Below are positions 39,744 through 49,336 of a stretch of DNA of 64,000 nt, one piece after another. A program made the position numbers and the translations under genes. The stretch is taken from assembly GCF_001905505.1 (NCBI RefSeq), contig NZ_LIPG01000005.1:1-64000 (forward strand), written 5' to 3'. The stretch is from Streptomyces sp. CB02058 (GTDB taxonomy: Bacteria > Actinomycetota > Actinomycetes > Streptomycetales > Streptomycetaceae). The notes beneath the pieces are model-generated. The model had not been told where the DNA came from. It searched no databases and worked only from the letters and a program-made list of their open reading frames with translations. Numbering within the stretch: position 1 is the stretch's first letter; the number at the start of each line of letters is the position of its first letter.

Positions 39744-41516
39744 TTACGGCTCCTCGGGGGCGTCGGCGGGCTGGTTGCGGAGGCTGGTGGGCAGTGCGGA
39801 GTCTGCCGGTTCTCCGGCGCGTACGGGCGGGAACGCGGCACTGTCCGTCGTGCGGACGACGGGCCGGCGGTCCGGGGTGACGCGTACGACGAGGTGGCGG
39901 CGCCAGGCGTCGTCGTCGCGGTCCGGGAAGTCCTCGCGCCAGTGGCAGCCGCGGGTCTCCTCACGCTCCCCGGCGGCGGCGACGAGCACCCGCGAGACGA
40001 GCAGCAGGTTGGTCGCCTCCCACGCCTCCACGCCGGGCACGGCGTCCTTGGGGCCGTCGTTCTCGGCGTCGGCGGCCGCGCGCCGGAGCGCCTCCAGCTC
40101 CTCGGCCGCGGTGGCGAGACTGGCGGCGGAGCGGATCACTCCGGCGCCCCTGGTCATGATCCGCTGAATGGTGCCGCGGGACTCGGCGGTGAGCAGCGGG
40201 ACGGTGCGCTCGCGGGAGAAGTCCACCATCGGTATGCCCGGGGCCGCGGCCCGCGGGCGGTCGGCGGCCTCCGCGCTGCTCGCGATGTCGGCCGCGATGC
40301 GCTCGGCGAAGACCAGGCCCTCCAGAAGCGAGTTGGACGCCAGCCGGTTCGCGCCGTGGACACCGGTGCAGGCGGCCTCTCCGCAGGCGTACAGGCCGGG
40401 AACGGTCGTACGGCCCGTGAGGTCCGTACGCACGCCACCCGAGGCGTAGTGCGCGGCGGGGGCCACCGGGATCGGCTCCGTCACCGGGTCGATGCCGTGG
40501 GTGCGGCAGGCCGCCAGGATCGTCGGGAAGCGCTTCTCCCACATCTCGGCACCGAAGTGGCGAGCGTCGAGATACATGTGCTCGGTGCCCTGGAGCTGCA
40601 TCTGGCGGGTGATCGCCTTGGCGACGATGTCGCGGGGCGCCAGCTCGGCCAGCTCGTGCTGCCCGAGCATGAAGCGGGTCCCGGACGCGTCGACGAGGTG
40701 CGCGCCCTCGCCGCGCACCGCCTCGGACACCAGCGGCTGCTGACCCTCGGCACCGGCGCCGAGAAACAGGACGGTCGGATGGAACTGGACGAATTCGAGG
40801 TCGGAGATCTCGGCCCCGGCCCGCAGCGCGAGCGCCACCCCATCGCCCGTGGAGACCGGCGGATTGGTGGTGGCGGAGAAGACCTGGCCCATGCCGCCGG
40901 TGGCGAGCACCACCGCGGGAGCGCGGACGGCGCCGACCCCGTCGTGCTGGCCCTCGCCCATGACGTGCAGGGTGACGCCTTCGGTACGGCCTTCGGCGTC
41001 CGTGAGCAGGTCCAGGACCAGGGCGTTCTCGATGGTGCGCAGGGCTGCGGAGCGGACCGCGCCGACCAGGGCACGGGAGATTTCGGCCCCCGTCGCGTCG
41101 CCCCCGGCGTGCGCGATGCGACGGCGGTGGTGCCCGCCCTCGCGCGTCAGGGCGATGGCACCCGTCTCCGTGGTGTCGAAGTGGGCGCCCGTGCCGATCA
41201 GCCGGCGTACGGCGTCGGGGCCCTCGGTGACCAGGGCGCGCACCGCCGCCTCGTCGCAGAGCCCCGCCCCGGCGACCAGGGTGTCGTCGAGGTGCTGCTC
41301 CGGGGTGTCGCCCTCGCCGAGGGCCGCAGCGATGCCGCCCTGCGCCCAGCGGGTGGAACCGTCGTCGAGGCGGGCCTTCGTCACGACCACGGTCGCGAGG
41401 CCCGCCGCTGCGCAGCGCAGCGCGGTGGTGAGACCGGCCACGCCCGAGCCGACCACGACGACGTCCGCGTCGATGGCCCAGCCGGGGGCGGGGGCGGTCA
41501 GCCGTATTCCGGTCAC
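39744..41516 (-). CDS. nadB: L-aspartate oxidase
   Basis: 590 residues, FAD enzyme making iminoaspartate for quinolinate synthesis. N-terminal FAD motif VVVVGSGVAGLTTALRCAAAG, covalent-free succinate-dehydrogenase-like active region GGIAAALGEGDTPEQHLDDT, HSGG-type HRRRIAHAGGDATG, FVQFHPTVLF and GLYACGEAACTGVHGANRLASNSLLEGLVFA. The C-terminal helical domain is present. GTG 41516 overlaps the panC stop by four bases. No nadA (quinolinate synthase) gene is visible in this window, so the pathway's second enzyme is encoded elsewhere. Confidence 0.96.
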   Translation of the reverse strand: MTGIRLTAPAPGWAIDADVVVVGSGVAGLTTALRCAAAGLATVVVTKARLDDGSTRWAQGGIAAALGEGDTPEQHLDDTLVAGAGLCDEAAVRALVTEGPDAVRRLIGTGAHFDTTETGAIALTREGGHHRRRIAHAGGDATGAEISRALVGAVRSAALRTIENALVLDLLTDAEGRTEGVTLHVMGEGQHDGVGAVRAPAVVLATGGMGQVFSATTNPPVSTGDGVALALRAGAEISDLEFVQFHPTVLFLGAGAEGQQPLVSEAVRGEGAHLVDASGTRFMLGQHELAELAPRDIVAKAITRQMQLQGTEHMYLDARHFGAEMWEKRFPTILAACRTHGIDPVTEPIPVAPAAHYASGGVRTDLTGRTTVPGLYACGEAACTGVHGANRLASNSLLEGLVFAERIAADIASSAEAADRPRAAAPGIPMVDFSRERTVPLLTAESRGTIQRIMTRGAGVIRSAASLATAAEELEALRRAAADAENDGPKDAVPGVEAWEATNLLLVSRVLVAAAGEREETRGCHWREDFPDRDDDAWRRHLVVRVTPDRRPVVRTTDSAAFPPVRAGEPADSALPTSLRNQPADAPEEP

Positions 41517-42547
41517 GAGAGGGCTCCGAGGGTCAGCGGGATGTTGTCGATCAGGCGGGTGGCGCCCACCCGCGCGGCGACGGCGAGGATCGCCTCGCCG
41601 CTGACGCGGTCGTCCGGGATCTCGGTGAAGTCGGCCGGGTCCACGAGCGCCACGTAGTCCAGGACCAGCGGCACGTCCGCCTCGGCCGCCTCGTCCAGCA
41701 CGGCACGGGCGGCGGACCGCACCGCCGCGGGGGCGACGGTCGGCCGGGCCAACGCCACCGCCTGGGTGTCGGCCGCCGCACGGGCCTCGCCGAGCCGGTT
41801 GAGGGCTGCGGCCCTGCCCTCGCGCTCCGGGACCGTCCGGGCGCGGGCGTGCAGCGCCTGCTGGGCGGCCAGCCGGTCGCGTGCTGCGAACAGCGCCCTG
41901 GGCAGCGCCAGCGCGGTGTGGCGCTCCTCGGGGGTGAGGAAGCGATTGCGGCTGGAGAGCGCGAGGCCGTCCGGGTCGCGGACGGTCGGTACGGCGACGA
42001 TGTCGATGCCGAAGTTGAGGTCGCGCACCATGCGGCGGACCAGTGCGAGCTGCTGGGCGTCCTTCTGTCCGAAGAACGCCGCGTCCGGCCGGGTGAGGTG
42101 CAGGAGCTTGGCGACGACGGTGAGCATGCCGTCGAAGTGCCCGGGGCGGTGGGCACCTTCCAGCCGCTCTCCCATGGGGCCCGAGGTGATCCTGACCTGG
42201 GGGTCGCCACCGGGGTAGACCTCGTCGACGGAGGGGGCGAAGACCGCGTCGGCCCCGGCCTCCGAGGCGAGGGCGAGGTCGGCCTCCAGGGTGCGGGGGT
42301 AGCGGTCGAGGTCGGCCGCCTCGCCGAACTGGAGCGGGTTGACGAAGACGGTGACGACGACCTGGCCGTCGGGTCCCGCCGCGGTCCGCGCGGCGCGGAT
42401 CAGGGTGGCGTGGCCCTCGTGGAGCGCGCCCATCGTCATGGCGACGCAACGGCGTGCCCCGGGGGCGCGGCCGAGGGCGTCCAGCTCGGCCGCGGTGTTC
42501 AGCAGGATGGCGGGGCGGGCGTTCATCGGCTCGGGTGCGCTGTTCAT
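41513..42547 (-). CDS. panC: Pantothenate synthetase
   Basis: 344 residues; joins pantoate and beta-alanine using ATP. Class-I-synthetase-like motifs: MTMGALHEGHATLIR (HIGH-type), VFVNPLQFGEAADLDRYPR, VPTVRDPDGLALSSRNRFLTPEER (KMSKS-type) and FFGQKDAQQLALVRRMV. An insertion of about 40 Ala/Arg-rich residues near the middle of the C-terminal domain (LAAQQALHARARTVPEREGR) makes it longer than the 280-310 typical size. ATG 42547 overlaps the upstream DUF2520 gene by four bases. Confidence 0.95.
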   Translation of the reverse strand: MNSAPEPMNARPAILLNTAAELDALGRAPGARRCVAMTMGALHEGHATLIRAARTAAGPDGQVVVTVFVNPLQFGEAADLDRYPRTLEADLALASEAGADAVFAPSVDEVYPGGDPQVRITSGPMGERLEGAHRPGHFDGMLTVVAKLLHLTRPDAAFFGQKDAQQLALVRRMVRDLNFGIDIVAVPTVRDPDGLALSSRNRFLTPEERHTALALPRALFAARDRLAAQQALHARARTVPEREGRAAALNRLGEARAAADTQAVALARPTVAPAAVRSAARAVLDEAAEADVPLVLDYVALVDPADFTEIPDDRVSGEAILAVAARVGATRLIDNIPLTLGALS

Positions 42548-43518
42548 CGGCTCTCCCCCGGTCCGGACTCGTCCGGGCCGTGTGTTCCGTTCGTTCCGTG
42601 CACGGCGTTGCTGTCGGAGAGGACGCCGAGGAGGTCCTCCGCGAGCTCCGCCTTGAGCAGCCCGTGGTCCAGCGCCCGGTCGGCCGTGGCGCGGGCCATG
42701 GCGACATATCCGGCCACCGTCTGCGGGGCGTGCCGGCGCAGCTCGCGGATGTGCGCGGACACCGTCCCCGCGTCTCCCCGGGCGACGGGCCCGGTCAGCG
42801 CGGCGTCGCCGGAGCGCAGGGCGTTGTCGAGGGCGGCGCCGAGCAGCGGGCCGAGCATCCGGTCGGGGGCGCCCACACCGGCCTTCCGGAGCAGCTCCAT
42901 GGACTGCGCGACCAGGGTGACCAGGTGGTTCGCGCCGAGGGCGAGCGCGGCGTGGTAGAGCGGCCTGGACTCCTCGGCGACCCATTCGGGCTCGCCGCCC
43001 ATCTCGATGACGAGCGCCTCCGCGGCGAGCCTGAGCTCCTCGGGGGCGGTGACCCCGAAGGAGCAGCCGGCCAGCCGCTGGACGTCGACGGAGGTGCCGG
43101 TGAAGGTCATCGCCGGATGCAGCGCGAGCGGGAGGGCTCCGGCCCTCAGCGCGGGGTCGAGCACCTTCGTCCCGTAACGCCCGGAGGTGTGGACGATCAG
43201 CTGGCCCGGACGCACGGCGCCGGTCTCGGCGAGGCCTTCGACCAGGCCGGGCAGCGCGTCGTCGGGGACGGTCAGCAGCACGAGATCGGCCCGTGCGAGG
43301 ACCTCGGCGGGGGTCACCAGGGGCACGTCGGGGAGCAGGGCGGCGGCCCTGCGCACGGATGCGTCGGAGACGCCCGACACCGCGACCGGGCGGTGTCCGG
43401 CGAGCTGCAGCGAGGCGGCGAGGGCGGGGCCGACACGGCCCGCGCCGACGACTCCGACGGCGAGGCGGGCGGGGCGGTCCCTCGCGTCGAGGGGGTCCTT
43501 GGAAACTGATGCGTTCAC
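42544..43518 (-). CDS. Rossmann-like / DUF2520 family protein
   Basis: 324 residues. An NAD(P)-binding Rossmann segment (LAVGVVGAGRVGPALAASLQ) is followed by VSGVSDASVRRAAALLPDVP, DLVLLTVPDDALPGLVEGLA and LPLALHPAMTFTGTSVDVQRLAGCSFGVTA, then a helical dimerisation domain with HAALALGANHLVTLVAQSM. This is the ProC/ketopantoate-reductase-like DUF2520 group. It is first in the panC-nadB-nadC-coaX operon, and since a ketopantoate reductase would supply the pantoate that panC uses, a role in that step is an attractive guess, not shown. GTG 43518 has GGAAGG nine bases upstream. Confidence 0.88.
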   Translation of the reverse strand: MNASVSKDPLDARDRPARLAVGVVGAGRVGPALAASLQLAGHRPVAVSGVSDASVRRAAALLPDVPLVTPAEVLARADLVLLTVPDDALPGLVEGLAETGAVRPGQLIVHTSGRYGTKVLDPALRAGALPLALHPAMTFTGTSVDVQRLAGCSFGVTAPEELRLAAEALVIEMGGEPEWVAEESRPLYHAALALGANHLVTLVAQSMELLRKAGVGAPDRMLGPLLGAALDNALRSGDAALTGPVARGDAGTVSAHIRELRRHAPQTVAGYVAMARATADRALDHGLLKAELAEDLLGVLSDSNAVHGTNGTHGPDESGPGESR

Positions 43519-43684
43519 GCGGCGATGGCCTTCCGTTCCAGTCCGCGGGGGGTACCGGACGATTCCTCTGCATGCTACGCCAGCGTTTCCGTACACCCAC
43601 CGATCGTCCACACCCTGTGGATAACTTCCGGCGGCGAGGGGACCCGCGGTGGGCGGTGCCGGTTGTCCGGGTGATGATCGTCCC

Positions 43685-44830
43685 ATGGCAGTCACCGATG
43701 AGCAGAAGCAGCGCAACCGCAGGCTGACCGCGTGGCAGCGGTCCGGGAAGGTCCTGGCGCGGGCCTCCGCCGACCACACGCTGGCCGAGCGGCTGACCAC
43801 GCTCGCCGCCGGAGCCGGCACCGTCCACGACCTGGACGAGTGGACCGATGTGTACGGGGACGGGGTCGTCGCCGAGGTCGAGCGGCGCACCGCCGATCTG
43901 CTGGGCATGGAGGCCGCGGCGTTCTTCCCGACCGGGACGATGGCCCAGCAGATCGCCCTACGGTGCTGGGCGGGGCGTACGGGCAGTCCGGTCGTCGCGC
44001 TGCATCCGCTGGCCCACCCCGAGGTGCACGAGCGCTCCGCCCTCACCTCGCTGAGCGGACTGCGCACGGTGCATCCCACGAGCGCTCCCCGCCAGGCGAC
44101 GGCGGAGGAGATCCGGGACTTCCCCGAGCCGTTCGGCACGCTCATGGTGGAGCTGCCCCTGCGCGACGCCGGTTTCGTCCTGCCCTCCTGGGAGGAGCTG
44201 GAGGCCTCCGTGGCCGCCGCGCGGGAGCGGGACGCCGTGGTGCATCTGGACGGGGCGCGGCTCTGGGAGTGCGCGTCGCACTTCGGGCGCGGGCTGCCGG
44301 AGATCGCCGCGCTCGCCGACAGCGTGTACGTGTCGTTCTACAAGTCCCTGGACGGCATGTCCGGTGCGGTGCTCGCCGGGCCCGAGTCGCTGATCGAGGA
44401 GGCCAGGACCTGGCGCCACCGCTACGGCGGGCAGGTCTTCCAGCAGTATCCGGCCGCCCTCTCCGCCCTGCTGGGCCTGGAGCGGGAACTGCCGAGGCTG
44501 CCGTCGTACGTGGCCCACGCCAAGGTGGTCGCCGGGGCGCTCTCGGAGGGCCTGGCCGCGTCGTCGGTGCCGTGGTTCCGGGTGCACCCGGAACCGCCGC
44601 ACACCCACCAGTTCCAGGTCTGGCTGCCGTACGCCGCGGAGGTACTGGACGAGGCGTCGGTGCGGCAGGCCGAGGAGACGGGCGTGACGCTCTTCCGCCG
44701 CTGGTTCGCTGCGCCGTCCGGTCCGCCCGGGCTCTCGTTCACCGAGGTCACGGTGGCGGCTCCAGGGCTGGAGTGGACGGCCGGCGACGTGAAGGAGGCG
44801 GTGGCGGAGTTCACCGCACGGCTCGCGTAG
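43685..44830 (+). CDS. PLP-dependent threonine aldolase/beta-eliminating lyase-family enzyme
   Basis: 381 residues, fold-type I PLP enzyme. VYGDGVVAEVERRTADLLGMEAAAFFPTGTMAQQIALRCWA is the cofactor phosphate region, VHLDGARLWE the Asp contacting the pyridine nitrogen, and SFYKSLDGMSGAVLAG carries the Schiff-base lysine. This matches low-specificity threonine aldolase relatives, which cleave beta-hydroxy amino acids to glycine and an aldehyde; substrate choice is not fixed. Divergent from the DUF2520-panC operon. Start ATG 43685. Confidence 0.85.
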   Translation: MAVTDEQKQRNRRLTAWQRSGKVLARASADHTLAERLTTLAAGAGTVHDLDEWTDVYGDGVVAEVERRTADLLGMEAAAFFPTGTMAQQIALRCWAGRTGSPVVALHPLAHPEVHERSALTSLSGLRTVHPTSAPRQATAEEIRDFPEPFGTLMVELPLRDAGFVLPSWEELEASVAAARERDAVVHLDGARLWECASHFGRGLPEIAALADSVYVSFYKSLDGMSGAVLAGPESLIEEARTWRHRYGGQVFQQYPAALSALLGLERELPRLPSYVAHAKVVAGALSEGLAASSVPWFRVHPEPPHTHQFQVWLPYAAEVLDEASVRQAEETGVTLFRRWFAAPSGPPGLSFTEVTVAAPGLEWTAGDVKEAVAEFTARLA

Positions 44831-44845
44831 GGGGGGTGCCGCGGA

Positions 44846-45004
44846 TCACGCGAGGGGCGGCCTGTGGGCGGCCGCCCAGGCGCGGATGCGCCTGCGGATG
44901 CCGCGCAGGACGTCCCGGTCGTGCCTGCCGGGCAGCGGTGGCGGCACCTCGCCGTGCTGCGCGGCCCGATAGCTGTCGAGCATGTGCTGCTGAACGATGT
45001 CCAT
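44846..45004 (-). CDS. Small conserved-looking protein
   Basis: 52 residues (MDIVQQHMLDSYRAAQHGEV, then PPPLPGRHDRDVLRGIRRRIRAWAAAHRP). Strong third-position GC supports translation. It is basic and helical, without a membrane segment. It sits on the minus strand between the convergent aldolase gene and the divergent ArsR-type gene. Function unknown. Confidence 0.6.
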   Translation of the reverse strand: MDIVQQHMLDSYRAAQHGEVPPPLPGRHDRDVLRGIRRRIRAWAAAHRPPLA

Positions 45005-45107
45005 GGATCCAGCCTGACCCCGCCCCGCCGGCTCCGCCCGTGGATTGACGGCTGCGGTCAAGTGGCGGGGACCCCGCTCCGGCACCCCGCACTATGGAGG
45101 GGTGAGC

Positions 45108-46220
45108 GTGCACATCGACATCGCGGGTCTGCCTCCCGAACGCATCGTTTTCGCGACCTCCCCTCTGGCAGAGCTGGGGCTGGCCCTGCACGCGCTCTCC
45201 GAGCCCGGGCACCACCCCGGTCTGCACGGCTGGGCGACCGCGACCTCCGCCGCCCTGGAGCCGGACCTCGCGGACCGGCTGACCGAGGCGGAGTTCCTGT
45301 GGCGGAACACGTTCTCCGACATCTTCATGCCGTTCGCCGGCGTCCCGGGCGGCGACGGCAGGACCGGCGCGACCCTCGCCGAGGACCTGGACATCCTCGA
45401 CAAGCTGGACGACGAGCGGTTCGTCTCGGCCGCCCTGGAGTTCACCTGCACCAGCCTCTACGGGACGGGCGCGCCCTCACCGCTCGGCGACGCACCGATG
45501 CGGACCCGCGCGCTGGACATGGCGGCGGCCAGGGGACCCAAGCCGCTGGCCTTCACCCGCCAGCTGCTGGCCGACCCCGTCTCCGTGCGCGGCTGGGTCC
45601 GGCGGCTCTTCGAGGACTGCGACCAGGCCTTCTTCTCCGACACCTGGCAGCGCGCCCAGGTCCAGCTGGCGACCGATGCCCGGCACAAGACGGAGGTGCT
45701 GCGCCGCAAGGGCCTCGCCGCGGCACTGGACGCGGTCTCCGCGGCCCTGTCACTGGACGAGCAGGCCGGCAGGATCAGCGTCGACAAGCTGACCACGGGC
45801 CGCACCGAGGCCACGGGGTCCGCCGCCGGCACCGGTCTCACCCTCATCCCGACCAGCTTCGGCTGGCCGCATCTGATGGTGCTGCACGCCCCCGGCTGGC
45901 GCCCGGTGATCCAGTACCCGGTGCACCGCCCCGAGCTGCCCTCCCCCGCGTCCGTCGAGCTGCTCCAGCTCCGGATGGAGGCGCTGGCCCACCCGATGCG
46001 GATGCGGATCTGTCGCAACCTGGCCCGTTCCCCGTACACCACGGGCGAACTCGCCGCGTCGCACGGCATCACACCGCCCGAGGTCTCCCGCCATCTGGCC
46101 GTGCTCAAGAAGGCCGGGCTCGTCACCACCCGCAGGCGCGGCCGGTACGTCCTGCACGCGCTGGACCTGACCGTGGTGGCCCGGCTGGGCAGCGACTTCC
46201 TGGAGGGCGTGCTGCGGTGA
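45108..46220 (+). CDS. ArsR-type regulator with DUF5937-like N-terminal domain
   Basis: 370 residues. The large N-terminal region (HIDIAGLPPERIVFATSPLA ... EAEFLWRNTFSDIFMPFAGVPG) is of the DUF5937 kind; the C-terminal 80 residues form an ArsR winged helix (LQLRMEALAHPMRMRICRNLARSPYTTGELAASHGITPPEVSRHLAVLKKAGLVTTRRRGRYVLHAL). GTG 45108 is chosen because GGAGG (45096-45100) lies seven bases upstream; GTG 45102 is too close. Its target is not evident. Confidence 0.85.
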   Translation: MHIDIAGLPPERIVFATSPLAELGLALHALSEPGHHPGLHGWATATSAALEPDLADRLTEAEFLWRNTFSDIFMPFAGVPGGDGRTGATLAEDLDILDKLDDERFVSAALEFTCTSLYGTGAPSPLGDAPMRTRALDMAAARGPKPLAFTRQLLADPVSVRGWVRRLFEDCDQAFFSDTWQRAQVQLATDARHKTEVLRRKGLAAALDAVSAALSLDEQAGRISVDKLTTGRTEATGSAAGTGLTLIPTSFGWPHLMVLHAPGWRPVIQYPVHRPELPSPASVELLQLRMEALAHPMRMRICRNLARSPYTTGELAASHGITPPEVSRHLAVLKKAGLVTTRRRGRYVLHALDLTVVARLGSDFLEGVLR

Positions 46221-46249
46221 GCCGCGGCCTACGCGTGCGCGGGTGAGCG

Positions 46250-46924
46250 TCAGCCCGCCCCGCCACCGGCCCTGACCAGTCCCGTCTCGTAGGCGAGGAC
46301 GACGACCTGGACGCGGTCGCGCAGCCCCAGCTTGGTGAGGATGCGGCCGACGTGCGTCTTCACGGTCGCCTCGGAGAGCACCAGCCGGGCCGCGATCTCG
46401 CCGTTCGACAGTCCCTGGGCGACCAGCAGCATCACTTCGCGCTCGCGCTCCGTCAGCTTCCCCACATGCTTGTTCCGCGGTTCCTCCGTGCTGCTCGGCA
46501 GCATCGGCGAGAAGCGGTCGAGCAGCCGGCGGGTCGTGGACGGGGCCACGACGGCGTCGCCGCTGTGCACCGAGCGGATCGCGGAGAGCAGCTCGCCGGG
46601 CGGCACGTCCTTGAGCATGAACCCGCTGGCGCCCGCCTTCAGGCCGGAGAAGGCGTACTCGTCCAGATCGAACGTGGTCAGGATCAGCACCTTGGGCGGA
46701 TCGGTCCGCGCGCAGATGCGCCGGGTCGCCTCGACGCCGTCCAGCCGCGGCATGCGCACGTCCATCAGCACCACGTCGACCGCCGTGGAGTCGAGCACCT
46801 CGATCGCCTCGGCCCCGTCGCCCGCCTCCGCGACGACCTCCATGTCCGGCTGTGCGGCGAGCACCATCCGGAACCCGGTGCGCAGCAGCACCTGGTCGTC
46901 GACGAGCATCACGCGGATCGCCAT
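46250..46924 (-). CDS. NarL/LuxR-type response regulator
   Basis: 224 residues: receiver domain with phospho-acceptor in VDVVLMDVRMPRLDGVEATR and a C-terminal LuxR helix-turn-helix (LTEREREVMLLVAQGLSNGEIAARLVLSEATVKTHVGRILTKLGLRDRVQ). Partner of the histidine kinase encoded directly upstream on the same strand (19-base gap). Regulon unknown. Confidence 0.93.
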   Translation of the reverse strand: MAIRVMLVDDQVLLRTGFRMVLAAQPDMEVVAEAGDGAEAIEVLDSTAVDVVLMDVRMPRLDGVEATRRICARTDPPKVLILTTFDLDEYAFSGLKAGASGFMLKDVPPGELLSAIRSVHSGDAVVAPSTTRRLLDRFSPMLPSSTEEPRNKHVGKLTEREREVMLLVAQGLSNGEIAARLVLSEATVKTHVGRILTKLGLRDRVQVVVLAYETGLVRAGGGAG

Positions 46925-46943
46925 GAGGTGTCCTGTCCTTCCT

Positions 46944-48152
46944 TCACTGGTTGGCCGGCTTGAGCGGGAGCAGTGCGCTGATCCGGAAGCCGCCGCCCTG
47001 GCGGGGGCCCGCGTCCAGCGTGCCGCCGACCATGCCGACCCGCTCGCGCATGCCGATCATTCCCTGACCCGCGCCGTCGATCCCGCCGTCCTGGTACAGC
47101 TCGTGCGGCGCCCCCCGGCCGTCGTCCTCGACGAGGAGGCCGAGCCCGTCGTCGAAGTAGACGAGCCGCACGCTCGCCCCGGCGTCCGGGCCGCCGTGCT
47201 TGCGGGTGTTAGTGAGGGCTTCCTGGACGATGCGGTACGCGGTCAGCTCGACCCCGCTCGGCAGCGGACGCGGAGTGCCCTCGATCCTGAAGTCCACGGC
47301 GAGGCCGGTCTCCCTGACCTTGCCCACGAGTTCCTCGATCTGCTCGACATCGGGCTGGGGGACGTACTCCCCGCTCTCCTCGGCGTCCCCGGTCCTCAGC
47401 ACGCCGAGCAGCCGCCGCATCTCCGCGAGTGCCTGGCGCCCGGTGCTGGAGATGGTCTCCAGTGCCTGGCGGGCCTGATCCGGGGACGCGTCCATGACAT
47501 ACGCGGCGCCGTCGGCCTGGACCACCATCACCGAGACGTTGTGCGCGACGACATCGTGCAGTTCACGGGCGATACGGGCGCGTTCGGCGGCCACGGCCAC
47601 CTTCGACTGAGCCTCGCGCTCGCGCTCCAGCCTGGCGGCGCGCTCCTCCAGCTGGCTGAAGTAGGCCCGCCTGGTGCGTATCGAGTCACCGAGCACCCAG
47701 GCCAAGACGAACGGCACGGTCATGATGACGACGTAGCCGAGCGACTGGGCCCAGCCGCCGTACGGTGCGTCGTCGGGCCAGCGCAGCCGCGAGATCCCCG
47801 CCGCGGCCAGGCTGCATCCGAGGGCGAGCCGGGACGCCCACCGCTCGCCACCCGTGGCGACGGTGTAGGTGATCACCAGCATGGCGAAGTCCGCCACATC
47901 CGGCCGCACGCCGAACAGCAGCTGGGCGACGCCCATCAGGATCGCGAGCAGCAGCATCCTCTCCGGTGCCCGGCGGCGCAGCGCGACCACGACGCAGAGT
48001 CCGACGGCGATCGGCACGGCGGCGACGCGCTCCGGGCCGCCACCGACCTGGCCGGCCACGATGGACACGCCGGAGAACCCGAGGAGGACGACAGCCCAGA
48101 GGATGTCGACGCCCGTCGGGTGTCTGCGGATGAAATCGTAGAAGCGCTGCAC
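46944..48152 (-). CDS. Sensor histidine kinase (HisKA_3 type)
   Basis: 402 residues. Four to five hydrophobic segments in the first 150 residues (GVDILWAVVLLGFSGVSIVAG, AVPIAVGLCVVVAL, MLLLAILMGVAQLLFG, LGYVVIMTVPFVLAWVLG) with short loops, then the dimerisation/phospho-acceptor helix (AERARIARELHDVVAHNVSVMVVQ) and an ATPase domain (LTNTRKHGG, VEDDGRGAP, GQGMIGMRERVGMVGG). The lack of a large external domain suggests membrane-embedded sensing. GTG 48152; divergent from the midA-like gene. Confidence 0.93.
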   Translation of the reverse strand: MQRFYDFIRRHPTGVDILWAVVLLGFSGVSIVAGQVGGGPERVAAVPIAVGLCVVVALRRRAPERMLLLAILMGVAQLLFGVRPDVADFAMLVITYTVATGGERWASRLALGCSLAAAGISRLRWPDDAPYGGWAQSLGYVVIMTVPFVLAWVLGDSIRTRRAYFSQLEERAARLEREREAQSKVAVAAERARIARELHDVVAHNVSVMVVQADGAAYVMDASPDQARQALETISSTGRQALAEMRRLLGVLRTGDAEESGEYVPQPDVEQIEELVGKVRETGLAVDFRIEGTPRPLPSGVELTAYRIVQEALTNTRKHGGPDAGASVRLVYFDDGLGLLVEDDGRGAPHELYQDGGIDGAGQGMIGMRERVGMVGGTLDAGPRQGGGFRISALLPLKPANQ

Positions 48153-48248
48153 GTTACCCAGCGTAGGGACAGCTGATCGGTACCAGGGTCAGCCGGAGGG
48201 CCGATCCGGATCCTGGGACCGTACTCCCCAAGGTGGAGACTTGCCTAC

Positions 48249-49301
48249 GTGACGTATGACTGGTGCCGATGGCGGGAAGCCGCGGAGTCCGCTTTGTACG
48301 GTGCCGAGGGCTTCTACCGGCGCCCGGAGGGCCCTGCGGGCCATTTCCGCACATCGGTGCACGCCTCCCCGCTGTTCGCGACCGCCGTCGCCCGGCTGCT
48401 GGCCGCCACGGCCGGGGAGCTGGGCACGGACTCCGTCGACCTGGTGGATGTGGGGGCGGGCCGCGGCGAGCTGGTGTCCGGGGTGCTGGCGGCGCTGCGG
48501 GACGGCTCCCTCGCTCCGGGGCTCACCGTGCGGGCGTACGCCGTGGAGATCGCCCCGCGCCCGCCGGGCCTGGATCCCGCCGTCGAGTGGTGCGCCGAAC
48601 TCCCCCGGGGCGCACGGGGGCTGCTGTTCGCCAACGAGTGGCTGGACAACGTCCCGACCGATGTCGCCGAGGCCGACGCCGACGGGGTGGCCCGCTACGT
48701 CCTCGTGCGGAGCGACGGCGCCGAGCGGCTGGGCGATCCGGTGACCGGGGCCGACGCCCGGTGGCTGAGCCGCTGGTGGCCGCTGTCCCGGCCCGGTGAC
48801 CGCGCGGAGATCGGCAGGCCGCGCGACGAGGCCTGGGCCGGGGCCGTCGCCTCCCTGGACTCCGGGACCGCCGTGGCGGTGGACTACGCGCATGTCCGTG
48901 CGGCACGGCCGCCGTTCGGGACGCTCACGGGTTTCCGGGAGGGCCGCGAGGTGAAGCCGGTACCCGACGGCGGCTGCGACCTGACCTCCCACGTCGCCCT
49001 GGACGCGTGCGCGGCGGCGGCCGGGGGCACCGCCGAACTGCTGGACCAGCGGACGGCACTGCGCGAACTGGGCGTCAGCGGTGAACGGCCGCCGCTGGCG
49101 AGGGCGTCGGCGGACCCCGCCGGCTACGTGCGGGCGCTCGCGGCGGCGGGCGAGGCCGCGGAGCTCACGGCGCGGGGCGGTCTGGGCGACTTCGGCTGGC
49201 TGCGGCAACGGGTCACCGACCGCGAGGAGGGCCGGCGGCGGCAGGCCCCGGGCCCGGACGAGGGACAGGGACGGCGGTTCACGGACCGCGAGGAGGGATA
49301 G
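48249..49301 (+). CDS. MidA/NDUFAF7-like SAM-dependent methyltransferase
   Basis: 350 residues. Features of the SAM-MT (DUF185) family: TSVHASPLFATAVARLLAATAGELG, motif I DLVDVGAGRGELVSGVLAAL, AYAVEIAPRPPGLDP and RGLLFANEWLDNVPTDVAE, then VAVDYAH and GTLTGFREGREVKPVPDGGCDLTSHVALD. In eukaryotes NDUFAF7 methylates an arginine of NDUFS2 (the NuoD homologue) during complex I assembly. Here the next gene, 35 bases on, encodes a NuoD. The C-terminus carries a duplicated TDREEG hexapeptide. GTG 48249. Confidence 0.85.
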   Translation: MTYDWCRWREAAESALYGAEGFYRRPEGPAGHFRTSVHASPLFATAVARLLAATAGELGTDSVDLVDVGAGRGELVSGVLAALRDGSLAPGLTVRAYAVEIAPRPPGLDPAVEWCAELPRGARGLLFANEWLDNVPTDVAEADADGVARYVLVRSDGAERLGDPVTGADARWLSRWWPLSRPGDRAEIGRPRDEAWAGAVASLDSGTAVAVDYAHVRAARPPFGTLTGFREGREVKPVPDGGCDLTSHVALDACAAAAGGTAELLDQRTALRELGVSGERPPLARASADPAGYVRALAAAGEAAELTARGGLGDFGWLRQRVTDREEGRRRQAPGPDEGQGRRFTDREEG

Positions 49302-49336
49302 CGGGGCCCGGATGGCGAGGGGGGATACTGTCCCGC

